From contig CAJUDW010000017.1 in the NCBI GenBank assembly GCA_910584995.1, positions 1 to 53,720 of the forward strand: DNA of 53,720 nucleotides, in the 5' to 3' direction. The notes under the pieces were generated by a model. That model did not search any database, had not been told where the DNA came from, and saw only the letters and a list, made by a program, of their open reading frames with translations. Shown one piece after another: positions 40,486-49,426 of the stretch; within the stretch, counting starts at the first letter, position 1, and each line of letters begins with the position of its first letter. Both the position numbers and the translations under genes were made by a program. The stretch comes from an uncultured Oscillibacter sp. Lineage in GTDB: Bacteria > Bacillota > Clostridia > Oscillospirales > Oscillospiraceae.

Positions 40486-41925
40486 ATGGCAGTTTTGGAT
40501 CAATTAGAGCCCAAAGAGGTTTTTCGTTTTTTTGAGGAGTTGTGCGCCATACCCCATGGCTCCCGCCGCACGGAAAAGGCGGCGGACTGGTGCGTGGCCT
40601 TTGCCCGGGAGCGGGGCCTTGACTGCCGCCGGGATCAGGCGGGGAATGTGATCATTTTCAAAGAGGCCTCTCCCGGCTATGAGGCGGCGGAGGCCGTGAT
40701 CCTCCAGGGGCACCTGGACATGGTGTGCGAAAAGGCGGCGGGCTGTCCCAAGGATATGGATCGGGAGGGGTTGGATCTGGCCCTGGAGGGCGATTACCTG
40801 TACGCCAAGGACACTACCCTGGGCGGGGATGACGGCATCGCCGTGGCCATGATCCTGGCCCTTTTGGACAGCGATGAAATTCCTCATCCCCGGCTGGAGG
40901 CAGTGCTGACGGCTGACGAGGAGATCGGGATGCTGGGTGCGGAGGCCCTGGACGCCTCCTCCCTGAAGGGGCGGCGGATGATCAACCTGGACTCTGAGGA
41001 GGAAGGGGTGTTCACCGTCAGCTGCGCCGGGGGATGCATGGCCCGGTGCGTCCTGCCGCTCCGGCGGGAAGCCTTTCCGGGGACCGCGCTGGCCTTGCGG
41101 ATCAGCGGCCTCACCGGCGGGCACTCCGGCGCGGAGATCCACAAGGAGAGGGCCAATGCCAACGTGTTGATGGGCCGCCTTTTGAGCGCCGTATCCCGGG
41201 AAACGGATCTGCGCCTGCTGTCCGTCCGGGGCGGCTTGAAGGACAACGCCATCCCGGTTTCGGCGGAAGCTGCGTTTCTGGCGGCGGATCCCCAGGCGGC
41301 CCGCAGGGCGGCAGAGGCCCTGGCGGCGGATCTCCGCCGGGAGTACGGGGATACGGATCCGGGCCTGGCGGTGGAGGTATCTTCCGCAGAAGCGGAGGGC
41401 CTTCCCATGGATAAGGACGCTACGGATCGGACGCTGTGCCTGCTTACCTGCGCCCCCGGCGGTGTGCAGGCCATGAGCCGGGACATCCCCGGCTTGGTGC
41501 AGACCTCGTTGAACCTGGGGATTCTGGAAACCGGCGAAACGGATCTGGCGGCGGTGTTCTGTGTCCGCAGTTCTCTCGCCAGCCAGAAGGCTATGCTCCG
41601 GGACCGGCTTGTCCGCCTGGCGGAACGGCTGGGGGGCCGGACGGAGATCAGCGGGGACTATCCCGCCTGGGAGTACCGGAAGGATTCCCGGATGCGGACG
41701 TTGATGACGGAGGTGTTCCGGGAGCAGTACGGCAGGGAGCCGAAGGTTGAGGCCATCCACGCGGGGCTGGAGTGCGGCCTCTTCTGCGGGAAGCTGCCGG
41801 GGCTGGACTGCGTTTCCGCCGGGCCGGACATCCTGGAGATTCACACCCCCCGGGAGCGGCTCAGCGTGCCATCCGTCCGCCGGGTGTGGGTGTTTTTGCT
41901 GGAAGTGCTCCGGCGGCTGCAGTAA
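40486..41925 (+). CDS. pepD: Aminoacyl-histidine dipeptidase (M20C, PepD)
   Basis: 479 aa. The M20 metal-binding residues are visible: His76 and Asp78 in LQGHLDMV, Asp116 in LGGDDGIAV, Glu145-Glu146 in ADEEIG, and Asp in INLDSEEEGVF. The lid/dimerisation domain follows with SGLTGGHSGAEIHK. The enzyme cleaves Xaa-His dipeptides such as carnosine in the cytoplasm. ATG 40486 is preceded by AAGGAG; a TTG at 40465 lies upstream of that site. The gene is followed by a strong hairpin. Confidence 0.93.
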   Translation: MAVLDQLEPKEVFRFFEELCAIPHGSRRTEKAADWCVAFARERGLDCRRDQAGNVIIFKEASPGYEAAEAVILQGHLDMVCEKAAGCPKDMDREGLDLALEGDYLYAKDTTLGGDDGIAVAMILALLDSDEIPHPRLEAVLTADEEIGMLGAEALDASSLKGRRMINLDSEEEGVFTVSCAGGCMARCVLPLRREAFPGTALALRISGLTGGHSGAEIHKERANANVLMGRLLSAVSRETDLRLLSVRGGLKDNAIPVSAEAAFLAADPQAARRAAEALAADLRREYGDTDPGLAVEVSSAEAEGLPMDKDATDRTLCLLTCAPGGVQAMSRDIPGLVQTSLNLGILETGETDLAAVFCVRSSLASQKAMLRDRLVRLAERLGGRTEISGDYPAWEYRKDSRMRTLMTEVFREQYGREPKVEAIHAGLECGLFCGKLPGLDCVSAGPDILEIHTPRERLSVPSVRRVWVFLLEVLRRLQ

Positions 41926-41930
41926 TAGAA

Positions 41931-41966
41931 AAACAGGAGGCCGTTTGAACGGCCTCCTGTTTCTGT
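41931..41966. terminator. Bidirectional terminator after pepD
   Basis: Arms AAACAGGAGGCCGTT (41931-41945) and its perfect complement (41948-41962) form a 13-15 pair stem with a very tight loop, followed by TTCTGTT; on the minus strand it is followed by TTTTCTATT. Confidence 0.85.
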
Positions 41967-41977
41967 TGTCCTGTAGA

Positions 41978-42745
41978 TTAAAGCTGCTTGACGGTGTAAT
42001 AAACCGCCAGGGCAAAGACCACAATAGCCAGCCCCCACATGGCGTAATAAGCTACCATAGAACTGATGATCGCCGCCGCCACGCCTACAGCGGAAAGGGC
42101 ACAGGCGGTGTACACCGGCAGGAAATCCGCGCCGCTGGGGAGGATCCGGAAATCTCCCAGGCGTCCGCCATTTTTCTCCGCTTTCCAGGCCAGGTACGCA
42201 ATGCCGGCCAGGGCCACAAGGAAAACCAAAGCCAGCATCCGCATGGCCATGCCCCGGTGGATATTGGACATCCCCCGGCGGCAGACCCACAGGAAAATCA
42301 GGGAAACACCCAGGATCGTCAAGGAAATGGCGCACTCCCGGTCATAGAGGCTCCAGAGGATCCCCAGAATCATGGCTGCGAAAACGGCAATCGTCAGGAA
42401 GGTGACCATGGGGGCGTTCAGCCGCCAGATCAGCAAGGCGGAGAGAGCCAGGAACGCGCCGCCCCCGGTGAGATACCACCCGATAACCCGTTTCTTTCCG
42501 TCGGCCCGCCAAAGATAACTCAGCACCGCGCCCAATACCAGGACGCCGGTGCCCACGCCCATCAGCGCAGGGAGATAGCTGTCGTACCAGTCGATCTGCG
42601 CTTGGGCCGCGCCGTTGACGTAACAGCGGCGGATGATCAGCAGGTACAGTTCGGCTACGCAGCCTGCCAGAAAGAACTTCATTGTGCCAGTGAGGGGCTC
42701 GTCCTTCTTTAAAATCTTAGGACGCCGGTTGGGATTTTTAGGCAT
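41978..42745 (-). CDS. Unknown polytopic membrane protein
   Basis: 255 aa. After a basic cytoplasmic start (MPKNPNRRPKILKKDEPLTG) there are about seven hydrophobic segments, with the C-terminus ending VYYTVKQL. I do not recognise the family. It has no catalytic-looking motif and no repeats. It is a single-gene unit with its own promoter (42821-42849), facing away from the apbE operon. Membrane proteins of this size and type are common unknowns in Oscillospiraceae. Confidence 0.8.
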   Translation of the reverse strand: MPKNPNRRPKILKKDEPLTGTMKFFLAGCVAELYLLIIRRCYVNGAAQAQIDWYDSYLPALMGVGTGVLVLGAVLSYLWRADGKKRVIGWYLTGGGAFLALSALLIWRLNAPMVTFLTIAVFAAMILGILWSLYDRECAISLTILGVSLIFLWVCRRGMSNIHRGMAMRMLALVFLVALAGIAYLAWKAEKNGGRLGDFRILPSGADFLPVYTACALSAVGVAAAIISSMVAYYAMWGLAIVVFALAVYYTVKQL

Positions 42746-42820
42746 TTATAAGGACCTCCAAGGAGTTTTCTTTCTACCGGCAGCCATAGGGAAAATTCTC
42801 CATGGCTGACATACCATGAT

Positions 42821-42849
42821 AGTATAGCAGATTGTTTTCCGGTTTGCAA
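42821..42849 (-). promoter_or_regulatory. Promoter of the unknown membrane protein gene
   Basis: On the minus strand, TTGCAA (42849-42844), a 17-base spacer and TATACT (42826-42821). Confidence 0.75.
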
Positions 42850-42899
42850 GAACAACCTGTAAAGCTTTTTGATTTTTTTCAATTCTTCCAAATCCCCGG

Positions 42900-42928
42900 T
42901 TGAGATATGGCGGAGACCGTGGTATACT
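42900..42928 (+). promoter_or_regulatory. Promoter of the apbE operon
   Basis: TTGAGA (42900-42905), a 17-base spacer and TATACT (42923-42928). Confidence 0.75.
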
Positions 42929-42995
42929 TCTCATCATAAGGTTGCCCGAAAAACGGAAAAAACTACAGGGAACAGATAATTTTGTGAGGGACGAT

Positions 42996-44045
42996 ATGAA
43001 ACATTTTGCAGCGGCCCTGCTTTCAGCGGCCATGCTTTTGACGCTGGCGGCCTGCGGCGGGGATCCGGACACGGCCCAGGAAAGCATCCAGGCCATCGCC
43101 ATGGACACGGTGATGGTCTTCACCGCCTACGGGCAGCACAGCACGGCGGCGGCCTACGCCGCAGAGAAATTGGCCTATGAAACGGAGGCGCTGCTCTCCC
43201 GCACGGATCCGGAGAGCGACGTTTCCCGCCTGAACAGTGCCCCGGCAGACACGCCAGTGGAACTGGACGGCCGGACAGCGGCGGCCCTGGAGGCCGCATT
43301 GGCCTGGAGCGAACGGACGGACGGGGCCTTTGACTGCACCCTGGCGCAGGTATCCTCTGCTTGGGGTTTTACGGAGGACACCTTCTGCGTTCCCGGACAG
43401 GAGGAACTGGCGGGGCTGCTGGAGCACACCGGTTTTGATCAGATTACCCTGAACGGGACTGCGGCCTCCCATGCCCCGGAGGCGGCGGTGGATCTGGGGG
43501 GGATTGCCAAGGGCTGGCTCTCCGATGAGATCCTGAAAATTTTCCAGAAAAACCAGGTGCCTCGGGGCAGGATTGAACTGGGCGGCAACATCTGCGTGAT
43601 TGGGGACCGGCCCGACGGCTCCCCCTGGCGGATTGGCATCCAGGATCCGGCAGATCCCCTGTCGGCAGACGCTTTCGTTGGTATCCTCCATCTGACCGAT
43701 GCCTATACCGTCACCTCCGGCGGCTACCAGCGGTATTTCGAGGAGGATGGGAAAACCTACCATCATATTATTGACCCTGCCACCGGATATCCGGCGGAGA
43801 ACGGCCTGGTGTCCGTCACCGTGGAGGCGGATGCGGTGGAGGGCGCGGGGGCCATGTGCGACGCCCTCTCCACGGCCCTGTTCGTCATGGGGGAGGAACA
43901 GGCCCTGGAGTATTGGCGCAGCAGCGGGTACGAGTTTGAATTGGTCCTGGTGACAGAGGACGGACGTGTCCTGGTGACAGAGGGGCTGGCAGACCGCTTT
44001 ACCGCCGGGGAGGACACGGGATACCGCTATGTTACCGTTTCCTGA
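42996..44045 (+). CDS. apbE: FAD:protein FMN transferase lipoprotein (ApbE/FmnB)
   Basis: 349 aa. The signal peptide ends LTLAACGG (lipobox), so the enzyme is anchored on the outer face of the membrane. It has the ApbE motifs ELGGNICVIGD, HHIIDPATGYP and the C-terminal DALSTALFVMG. ApbE attaches FMN covalently to Ser/Thr of target proteins using FAD and magnesium. ATG 42996 is preceded by GAGGG. It overlaps the next gene by 17 bases. With the NusG-II and Gx partners it matches the FmnB-EetA-EetB set of flavin-based extracellular electron transfer. No flavinylated target gene is in the window. Confidence 0.93.
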   Translation: MKHFAAALLSAAMLLTLAACGGDPDTAQESIQAIAMDTVMVFTAYGQHSTAAAYAAEKLAYETEALLSRTDPESDVSRLNSAPADTPVELDGRTAAALEAALAWSERTDGAFDCTLAQVSSAWGFTEDTFCVPGQEELAGLLEHTGFDQITLNGTAASHAPEAAVDLGGIAKGWLSDEILKIFQKNQVPRGRIELGGNICVIGDRPDGSPWRIGIQDPADPLSADAFVGILHLTDAYTVTSGGYQRYFEEDGKTYHHIIDPATGYPAENGLVSVTVEADAVEGAGAMCDALSTALFVMGEEQALEYWRSSGYEFELVLVTEDGRVLVTEGLADRFTAGEDTGYRYVTVS

Positions 44046-44445
44046 ACTGCGCCCCACCCTTTGGGACGGGCTTGTGGTTCTGGGGGTGATCCTGCTGGCT
44101 GCCGTTATCCTTGCCTCCGCTTGGAGCAGGGAAGAGGACGGCGGGGCGCTGGCCGTAGTGGTTTCCGCAGACGGGGAGGAGATTGACCGCTTCCCTCCCG
44201 GGGAACTGCCGGACAGCCCCCGGATCTATGAGAATAACGGCTATACGCTGCGCCTTGCCGCCTCCCCGGCCTCCGGCGGGGACGGCGTGCGGGTAGAGGC
44301 CGCGGACTGTCCCACCCAGGACTGCGTACACACCGGCGTCATCAGCCGGGGCGGCCAAAGCATCGTGTGCCTTCCCGCCCGGATCATCATCCGGCTGGAG
44401 GGCGGGCCGCCGCCGGAAACCGCTGTGGATGCCGTAACAGGATAG
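44029..44445 (+). CDS. NusG domain II protein, EetA-like
   Basis: 138 aa. One N-terminal membrane segment (about 12-30) is followed by an extracytoplasmic NusG domain II, with ADCPTQDCVHTGVISRGGQSIVCLPARIII as its conserved centre. The two Cys residues in CPTQDC could bind a metal or form a disulfide; that is inference. It overlaps apbE by 17 bases and is followed nine bases later by the Gx-transporter gene. In Listeria the comparable protein is EetA. It is probably an accessory of flavin delivery or electron transfer. Confidence 0.85.
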   Translation: MLPFPELRPTLWDGLVVLGVILLAAVILASAWSREEDGGALAVVVSADGEEIDRFPPGELPDSPRIYENNGYTLRLAASPASGGDGVRVEAADCPTQDCVHTGVISRGGQSIVCLPARIIIRLEGGPPPETAVDAVTG

Positions 44446-44454
44446 GAGGGGCCC

Positions 44455-44973
44455 ATGAGACTGACCACAAGGCAGCTGAGCCTCTGCGCCCTCCTGACGG
44501 CCATGGCCCTGGGGCTTGGATACCTGGAGAACTTCTTTCCCCTGTCCCTGGCGGTCCCCGTTCCCGGCGTGAAGCTGGGCCTTGCCAATATTGTCACCGT
44601 TTTTGCCCTCTACGCCCTGGGGCCGGGGCAGGCGCTGCTGATTTTGCTGTCCCGCTGTTTCCTGGGCTCGGTGTTTGCGGGGAATCTGAACGCCCTGTTT
44701 TTCTCCCTGTTGGGAGGGATATCCTCCATGCTGGTGATGGCTGCCCTGAGCCGCCTCCGGAAGCTGTCTGTTTACGGGGTGTCTGTAGGCGGCGCGGCGG
44801 CCCATAACTGCGGCCAGATTGCGGCGGCTGTGCTGACGCTGGGCAGCGCCGCGCCGGTCTATTATCTGCCGGTGCTGCTGGGAGTATCTCTTTTCACCGG
44901 GGCGCTGACGGGCCTGGTGGCGGCGTGCCTGTTCCGGGCGCTGTCCAAAACCGGCCTGCCCGGGCTCCGGTGA
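44455..44973 (+). CDS. Gx-transporter family membrane protein, EetB-like
   Basis: 172 aa with five to six membrane segments, containing GVKLGLANIVTVFALY and SLLGGISSMLVMA. The family is often labelled heptaprenyl diphosphate synthase component I, but its ECF-S-like transmembrane design fits a substrate-binding membrane component. In flavin-based electron transfer loci the corresponding protein is EetB. AGGAGG precedes the ATG. It is the third gene of the apbE operon. The substrate, perhaps a flavin or isoprenoid, is unproved. Confidence 0.85.
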   Translation: MRLTTRQLSLCALLTAMALGLGYLENFFPLSLAVPVPGVKLGLANIVTVFALYALGPGQALLILLSRCFLGSVFAGNLNALFFSLLGGISSMLVMAALSRLRKLSVYGVSVGGAAAHNCGQIAAAVLTLGSAAPVYYLPVLLGVSLFTGALTGLVAACLFRALSKTGLPGLR

Positions 44974-45036
44974 ATCATTCCGGCGCGCTATTTTCAAAAT
45001 TGCGTTCCATGTTCAAAAGGGGAGGATGGGGACAAG

Positions 45037-46146
45037 ATGCGGAAAAAGGATATCAGCAAAAAGGATGAGATCATCCTCCAGCAATTGGAGGTCATCCGCA
45101 CCATGACGGAAAACAACCTGAACCGTATGGGGGCGGATTTCTGGGGCGAACCGGCGGCGTCTGGGGAAAAATCGCCGGGGCAGGGGGCGGAGCCTGTGGA
45201 AAAAGCGCCGGGAGGGCAGGAGAAATCCGAAAACACGGCGGCCTCTTCCGGCGGCGAAGCCGCGCCGCCTGCCAAGCCGGAAACGCCGCCGCCGGAATCT
45301 ATGGAGGATCTGCAAAAGGAACTGGACGGCTATACCGGCCTGACGGCGGTGAAAAAAGAGGTGCGGAACCTCATCAATATGGTTACGGTCCACCAGATGC
45401 GGGAGCGGAACGGGCTGCCTGCCGCCGATCTCTCCCTGCACATGGTGTTTTCCGGGAATCCAGGCACCGGCAAGACCACCATCGCCCGCCTTATGGCCCG
45501 GATCTACCACTCCCTTGGGATTCTGTCCAAGGGGCATCTGGTGGAGGTGGATCGCAGCGGCCTGGTAGCCGGGTACGTGGGCCAGACGGCCATCAAAACC
45601 GGGAAAGCCGTTGAGTCCGCCCTGGGAGGCGTGCTGTTCATCGACGAGGCCTACGCCCTCAACGGCAAATCGGACAACGATTTCGGCCAGGAGGCCATTG
45701 ATACGCTGCTGAAGGCCATGGAGGATCACCGGGAGGATCTGGTGGTCATCGCCGCAGGCTACGACGGGCTGATGGAGCGGTTCATCCACTCCAATCCCGG
45801 CCTGGAGTCCCGGTTCAACCGCTTTCTCCACTTCGACGATTATACGGCGGATGAGATGCTGGACATTTTCCGCTCCCGGTGCGAAAAAGGGTGCTACCGG
45901 CTGGCGGAGGGGGTGGAGAAACTGGTGCGGGAGTTCCTGGAAGAGGAGAACACCGACCCGGTGTCCTTTGGTAACGGGCGTGGCGTGCGGAACCTGTTTG
46001 AGCGGATTCTGGTGCAGCAGGCCAACCGTCTGGCGGGGATGGAGAATGCCACCCGGGAGGAACTGATGGAAATCACCGCCCAGGACATCCAGGCGGCGAG
46101 AGGGCTGCCGCTCCCGGAGGAGGGACAGCCGGAGACGACCGCCTGA
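45037..46146 (+). CDS. CbxX/SpoVK-like AAA ATPase
   Basis: 369 aa. An N-terminal region of about 90 residues, rich in Ala/Pro/Gly/Glu, probably is disordered. A single AAA domain follows with Walker A GNPGTGKTT (about residue 140), Walker B GGVLFIDEAYAL, and an arginine-finger region NPGLESRFNRFL. The family includes SpoVK, a sporulation ATPase, and rubisco activases of the CbbX type. A spore-formation role is plausible in this spore former but the target is unknown. Its promoter is not obvious; it may be read from the upstream operon 63 bases away. Confidence 0.9.
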   Translation: MRKKDISKKDEIILQQLEVIRTMTENNLNRMGADFWGEPAASGEKSPGQGAEPVEKAPGGQEKSENTAASSGGEAAPPAKPETPPPESMEDLQKELDGYTGLTAVKKEVRNLINMVTVHQMRERNGLPAADLSLHMVFSGNPGTGKTTIARLMARIYHSLGILSKGHLVEVDRSGLVAGYVGQTAIKTGKAVESALGGVLFIDEAYALNGKSDNDFGQEAIDTLLKAMEDHREDLVVIAAGYDGLMERFIHSNPGLESRFNRFLHFDDYTADEMLDIFRSRCEKGCYRLAEGVEKLVREFLEEENTDPVSFGNGRGVRNLFERILVQQANRLAGMENATREELMEITAQDIQAARGLPLPEEGQPETTA

Positions 46147-46159
46147 TATAGCTGGCAAA

Positions 46160-46195
46160 GGGAAGAGGCGCAGCAAAAGCTGCGCCTCTTTGCAT
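46160..46195 (+). terminator. Terminator after the AAA ATPase
   Basis: Arms AAGAGGCGCAGC (46163-46174) and GCTGCGCCTCTT (46179-46190), loop AAAA, then TTGC. Confidence 0.8.
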
Positions 46196-46317
46196 GCTCT
46201 TTTTCCTGATTGGATTTCCTTTTGCGCTGTCCCTGATTGGGCTGCCCAGACCGGGAGCCATGAGGGGAGGACGGCGGCTTCCTCCCAAAAGAGGCCGTGC
46301 CGCCTTTTTGAAATGCG

Positions 46318-48645
46318 TTATCCCTTCCTCCGGAGGCGGGCCAGGAAACCGGCCCGTTTGACCGGGGCAGGCGCTGTTTGAAGAGGCTTTTCTATCCGGA
46401 CAGGCGGAGGGGCCGCCTTCTGGGGTTCCGGGGGAGCCTCCGGCATTCCTGGCGGGGCGGCAGAGGGATTCGGCGTTTCCGCTGGGACGGCAGCCGCCGC
46501 CGGAGCGTCGGGCGCTTCCCGGACGGGCCCTTCAGGGATGGCGGGCGTCTCCTCGGTTTCCACAGGGACAGCCCAGCCGCCGCTGTAGGCCTGATCGTAA
46601 AAGTGCTCCTGGGCGTTGAAGAGGGGATTCGCTCCGGCCTGGTGGACATAGAGGCCGTCGGAGCCCTGGATGCGGAGTTTGGCAGTGTCCCGCAGCTGGT
46701 CGAAGAACATCTCCTCCACCTGCCGTTTCAGGGCGTGGTCCCGGACAGGGGCCGCCACTTCCACCCGGTGCATGGTGTTCCGGGTCATGAAGTCGGCGGA
46801 GGAGATATACAGCGCCCGCCGTTCCTCCGGGCCGAAAAGATAGACGCGGGCGTGCTCCAGATACCGGCCCACGATACTGCCTACACGGATATTTTCCGAA
46901 AGGCCCGGCACGCCGCCTACCAGGCAGCAGATGCCCCGCACCAGCAGATCCACCCGCACCCCGGCCTGGGAGGCCTCCAGAAGCTTGTCGATAAGGACCT
47001 TGTCATTGAGGCCGTTCAGCTTGAAGCCCAGATAGGCCGGTTCGCCGCCCCGGGCGCAGGCGATTTCCCGGTCGATCAGATCCAGGATCCGGGAACGGAG
47101 GCAGAGGGGGGCTGCCAGCAGCTGGGCGGTATTTTCCACAACCTCGCCGATGGAGAGGCAATTGAAAAGGCTGGCGGCATCCGCGCCGATGGCGGGATCG
47201 GCGGTCATCAGGGCGTAATCGGTGTAGACGCGGACAGTGTCCTCATTATAGTTGCCGGTGCCGATCTGGGTGATGTATTCCACCTGCTCCCCATCCCGGA
47301 TCCGGGTGACCAGCAAAAGCTTGGAGTGTACCTTCAGCCCGTCCAGGCCGTAGATGACCCGGCACCCTGCCTGTTCCAGCACGCGGGACCAGCCGATGTT
47401 GTTCTCCTCATCGAACCTGGCCCGCAGTTCCACCAGGACGACCACCTCTTTGCCGTTCTCCGCGGCGTCCACCAGGGCCTCCACAATCTTGCTGTTGTGG
47501 GCCACGCGGTAGAGGGTCATCTTGATAGATACCACTGACGGATCCTCTCCCGCCTCCTGCAGAAGGCGCAGGACGGGGCGGATGCTCTCATAGGGATAGG
47601 ACAGGAGGATATCCCGTTTCCGGATCTGCTCCGCCATAGGGACGGCAGGATCCACGTTAGGGGAACTCTGCGGCACCCGGCGGGGATAGAACAGCTGGCC
47701 CTTGTCCCGGAGCACATCCCGGAGGAAGCCGGTGAAGGAGAGATCCAGCGGCGCCTCGCTGGAGAACAGGAACCGTTTGGAGAGGCCCAGATGCCGGCAA
47801 AGGCCTGCCCGCACGTCGTCTGTCAGCCTGCCCTTGTACTCCAGACGGACGGGGCTGAGGCGCTTCCGGCGGCGGACCAGCTTCTCCATGCTTTCCCGGT
47901 ATTCCTCCGCCAGCATATCATCCGCACCGTTGTCGTCCACGTTGATATCGGCGTTGCGGAGGAGGCGGATCAGCACGGAGCCGTCTACCTTGTAATGGAC
48001 AAACAGCTTGGGCAGGAAGTGGAGGATCAAATCCTCCGTCAGCACAAACCGGAGCCCCTCCCCCGGCAGGGGCACCAGGCGGCGGAGGGTGCCCTCGCCG
48101 CAGGAGACAATGCCCATCCGCTGCCCGCCGTTTTTCGTGGTTAGCTGGGCAACGGCGTAGATGCCCTTATTTTTCAGGAAGGGGAAGGGCTGTTTCCGTC
48201 CGATGATCTGGGGGGACAACAGGGGCAGGACGCTGGAAGTGAAGTATTTTTCCAGGAAGGATTGGGTTTTGTCCGGCAGGCTCCGCACCCGGCACAGTTC
48301 CACGCCATAGCCGGACAGTTCTCCCATCAGTTCCTGATACACCCGGTCCTTCTCCGCCAGCAGGGGCCGCGTACCCTCCAGGATGGCGGCGATCTGCTCC
48401 TCGCTGGTCATGCCGGTCTTGTCGTCCACAGCCTGGGGGGTGTCCAGCAGGAGCCCTACGCGGACCATGTAAAATTCGTCCAGATTGCTTTGAAAGATGG
48501 AGGCGAAACTCAGGCGTTCCAGCAGGGGATTGGCGGGATCCTGGGCCTCCTCCAGGACACGCTGGTTGAATTGCAGCCAGGACAACTCACGGTTGGCGTA
48601 ACAGGCGGGGGCGGGGGTTTGGGTCTCTTTACCGCTCTCTTTCAT
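46318..48645 (-). CDS. ppk1: Polyphosphate kinase 1 with proline/alanine-rich tail
   Basis: 775 aa. The PPK1 domains are all present: N-terminal NRELSWLQFNQRVLEEA, the SFASIFQSNLDEFYMVRVG stretch, the ATP-binding and phospho-histidine region LKVHSKLLLVTR, and the second histidine region MTRNTMHRVEVAAPV. The enzyme makes polyphosphate from ATP. Its C-terminus carries about 80 extra residues rich in Pro, Ala and Glu, ending in the basic LARLRRKG, beyond the usual 690-700 residues. The start is ATG 48645; the frame is open 43 codons further but those lack a ribosome binding site and include the promoter. No exopolyphosphatase gene is adjacent. Confidence 0.95.
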   Translation of the reverse strand: MKESGKETQTPAPACYANRELSWLQFNQRVLEEAQDPANPLLERLSFASIFQSNLDEFYMVRVGLLLDTPQAVDDKTGMTSEEQIAAILEGTRPLLAEKDRVYQELMGELSGYGVELCRVRSLPDKTQSFLEKYFTSSVLPLLSPQIIGRKQPFPFLKNKGIYAVAQLTTKNGGQRMGIVSCGEGTLRRLVPLPGEGLRFVLTEDLILHFLPKLFVHYKVDGSVLIRLLRNADINVDDNGADDMLAEEYRESMEKLVRRRKRLSPVRLEYKGRLTDDVRAGLCRHLGLSKRFLFSSEAPLDLSFTGFLRDVLRDKGQLFYPRRVPQSSPNVDPAVPMAEQIRKRDILLSYPYESIRPVLRLLQEAGEDPSVVSIKMTLYRVAHNSKIVEALVDAAENGKEVVVLVELRARFDEENNIGWSRVLEQAGCRVIYGLDGLKVHSKLLLVTRIRDGEQVEYITQIGTGNYNEDTVRVYTDYALMTADPAIGADAASLFNCLSIGEVVENTAQLLAAPLCLRSRILDLIDREIACARGGEPAYLGFKLNGLNDKVLIDKLLEASQAGVRVDLLVRGICCLVGGVPGLSENIRVGSIVGRYLEHARVYLFGPEERRALYISSADFMTRNTMHRVEVAAPVRDHALKRQVEEMFFDQLRDTAKLRIQGSDGLYVHQAGANPLFNAQEHFYDQAYSGGWAVPVETEETPAIPEGPVREAPDAPAAAAVPAETPNPSAAPPGMPEAPPEPQKAAPPPVRIEKPLQTAPAPVKRAGFLARLRRKG

Positions 48646-48742
48646 ACTCGTCACACGTCCTTTTGCGGCGGAAAGTCTCTGGTGTCCGGCTGTGCCGGAC
48701 GGGCCCAGGCAGAAATCCCCGGGAAAAACCGCAGATATAAAA

Positions 48743-48751
48743 AGTATAGCA
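48743..48751 (-). promoter_or_regulatory. Extended -10 promoter of ppk1
   Basis: On the minus strand, TGC followed by TATACT (48748-48743), about 100 bases upstream of the start codon and inside an AT-rich stretch. Confidence 0.6.
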
Positions 48752-49254
48752 TACTTTTTTGAAAATTGCACCATTTTTCGGAAGGACTTTTCCCTTGGGG
48801 GAAGGGGGGAGGGAAACAGCCTTTTTTAACGGGATATGCCAGATGGCCCTTTCCCGGGGGCGGAAGAGATGGCAGGCCGTTCCGGCCGGGTAAATGCACC
48901 CCGCATGTTCTCTTTTCGGCTGCGCAGGGAAGAGAAAATTGACCATACAGGGCCCAAAAGGGAAAGAGATGCTGGTTCGAAACGATACCGGACGCTCCGG
49001 ACAAATGCTGAGGGCGGTTTATGCCTTGAAATGGGCAAGAAAATATTGTAATATAGGAATAATCAATCGGGAGTTAATGGGAAATTGTATTCCTGCAAAT
49101 TTTGCCCTGTCCGGCGAAAAAATCCCTCGCCGCCGGTCATCCTGCCATTTTTTAAACAAGGCCTGCGCCAGCGGAAAGAGCAGCAGAGGCCATACGATAC
49201 CCGCTATAGAAACAGCAGGCACCAGCTTCGCGGGAAAAAGGTTTTGCAAGGAAA

Positions 49255-49426
49255 GGGTTCCTTCGCGTAGAGCCGCAAGGCAGTGCCTTGCACCGCACTG
49301 CGCGAAGGACAACCCCCGTATGATGTCCCAAACGGCCGGGGCCGTTTGAGACCGGCGTCTTTTTCTCTTTTGGACTGTGCACGGCCCGTTTTCTCTTTTT
49401 CTGCGCCCAGAAAAAGAGAAAACGGG
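49255..49426. repeat. Three consecutive long inverted repeats
   Basis: First: outer arms GGGTT (49255-49259) and CCTTCGCG (49260-49267) pair with CGCGAAGG (49301-49308) and AACCC (49311-49315), enclosing an inner hairpin with arms 49275-49281 and 49285-49291. Second: AAACGGCC (49330-49337) with GGCCGTTT (49340-49347). Third: perfect 19-base arms (49385-49403 and 49408-49426) made of a pyrimidine/purine-rich tract. The set lies about 70 bases before the DUF1624 gene. Confidence 0.75.

Noticed and set aside
48646..48774. N-terminal extension of polyphosphate kinase
   Set aside because: It would include the promoter and lacks a ribosome binding site; the PPK sequence begins just after ATG 48645.
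48960..49000. A GGTTCGAA sequence like a tRNA T-loop
   Set aside because: No acceptor, D or anticodon arms can be drawn around it.
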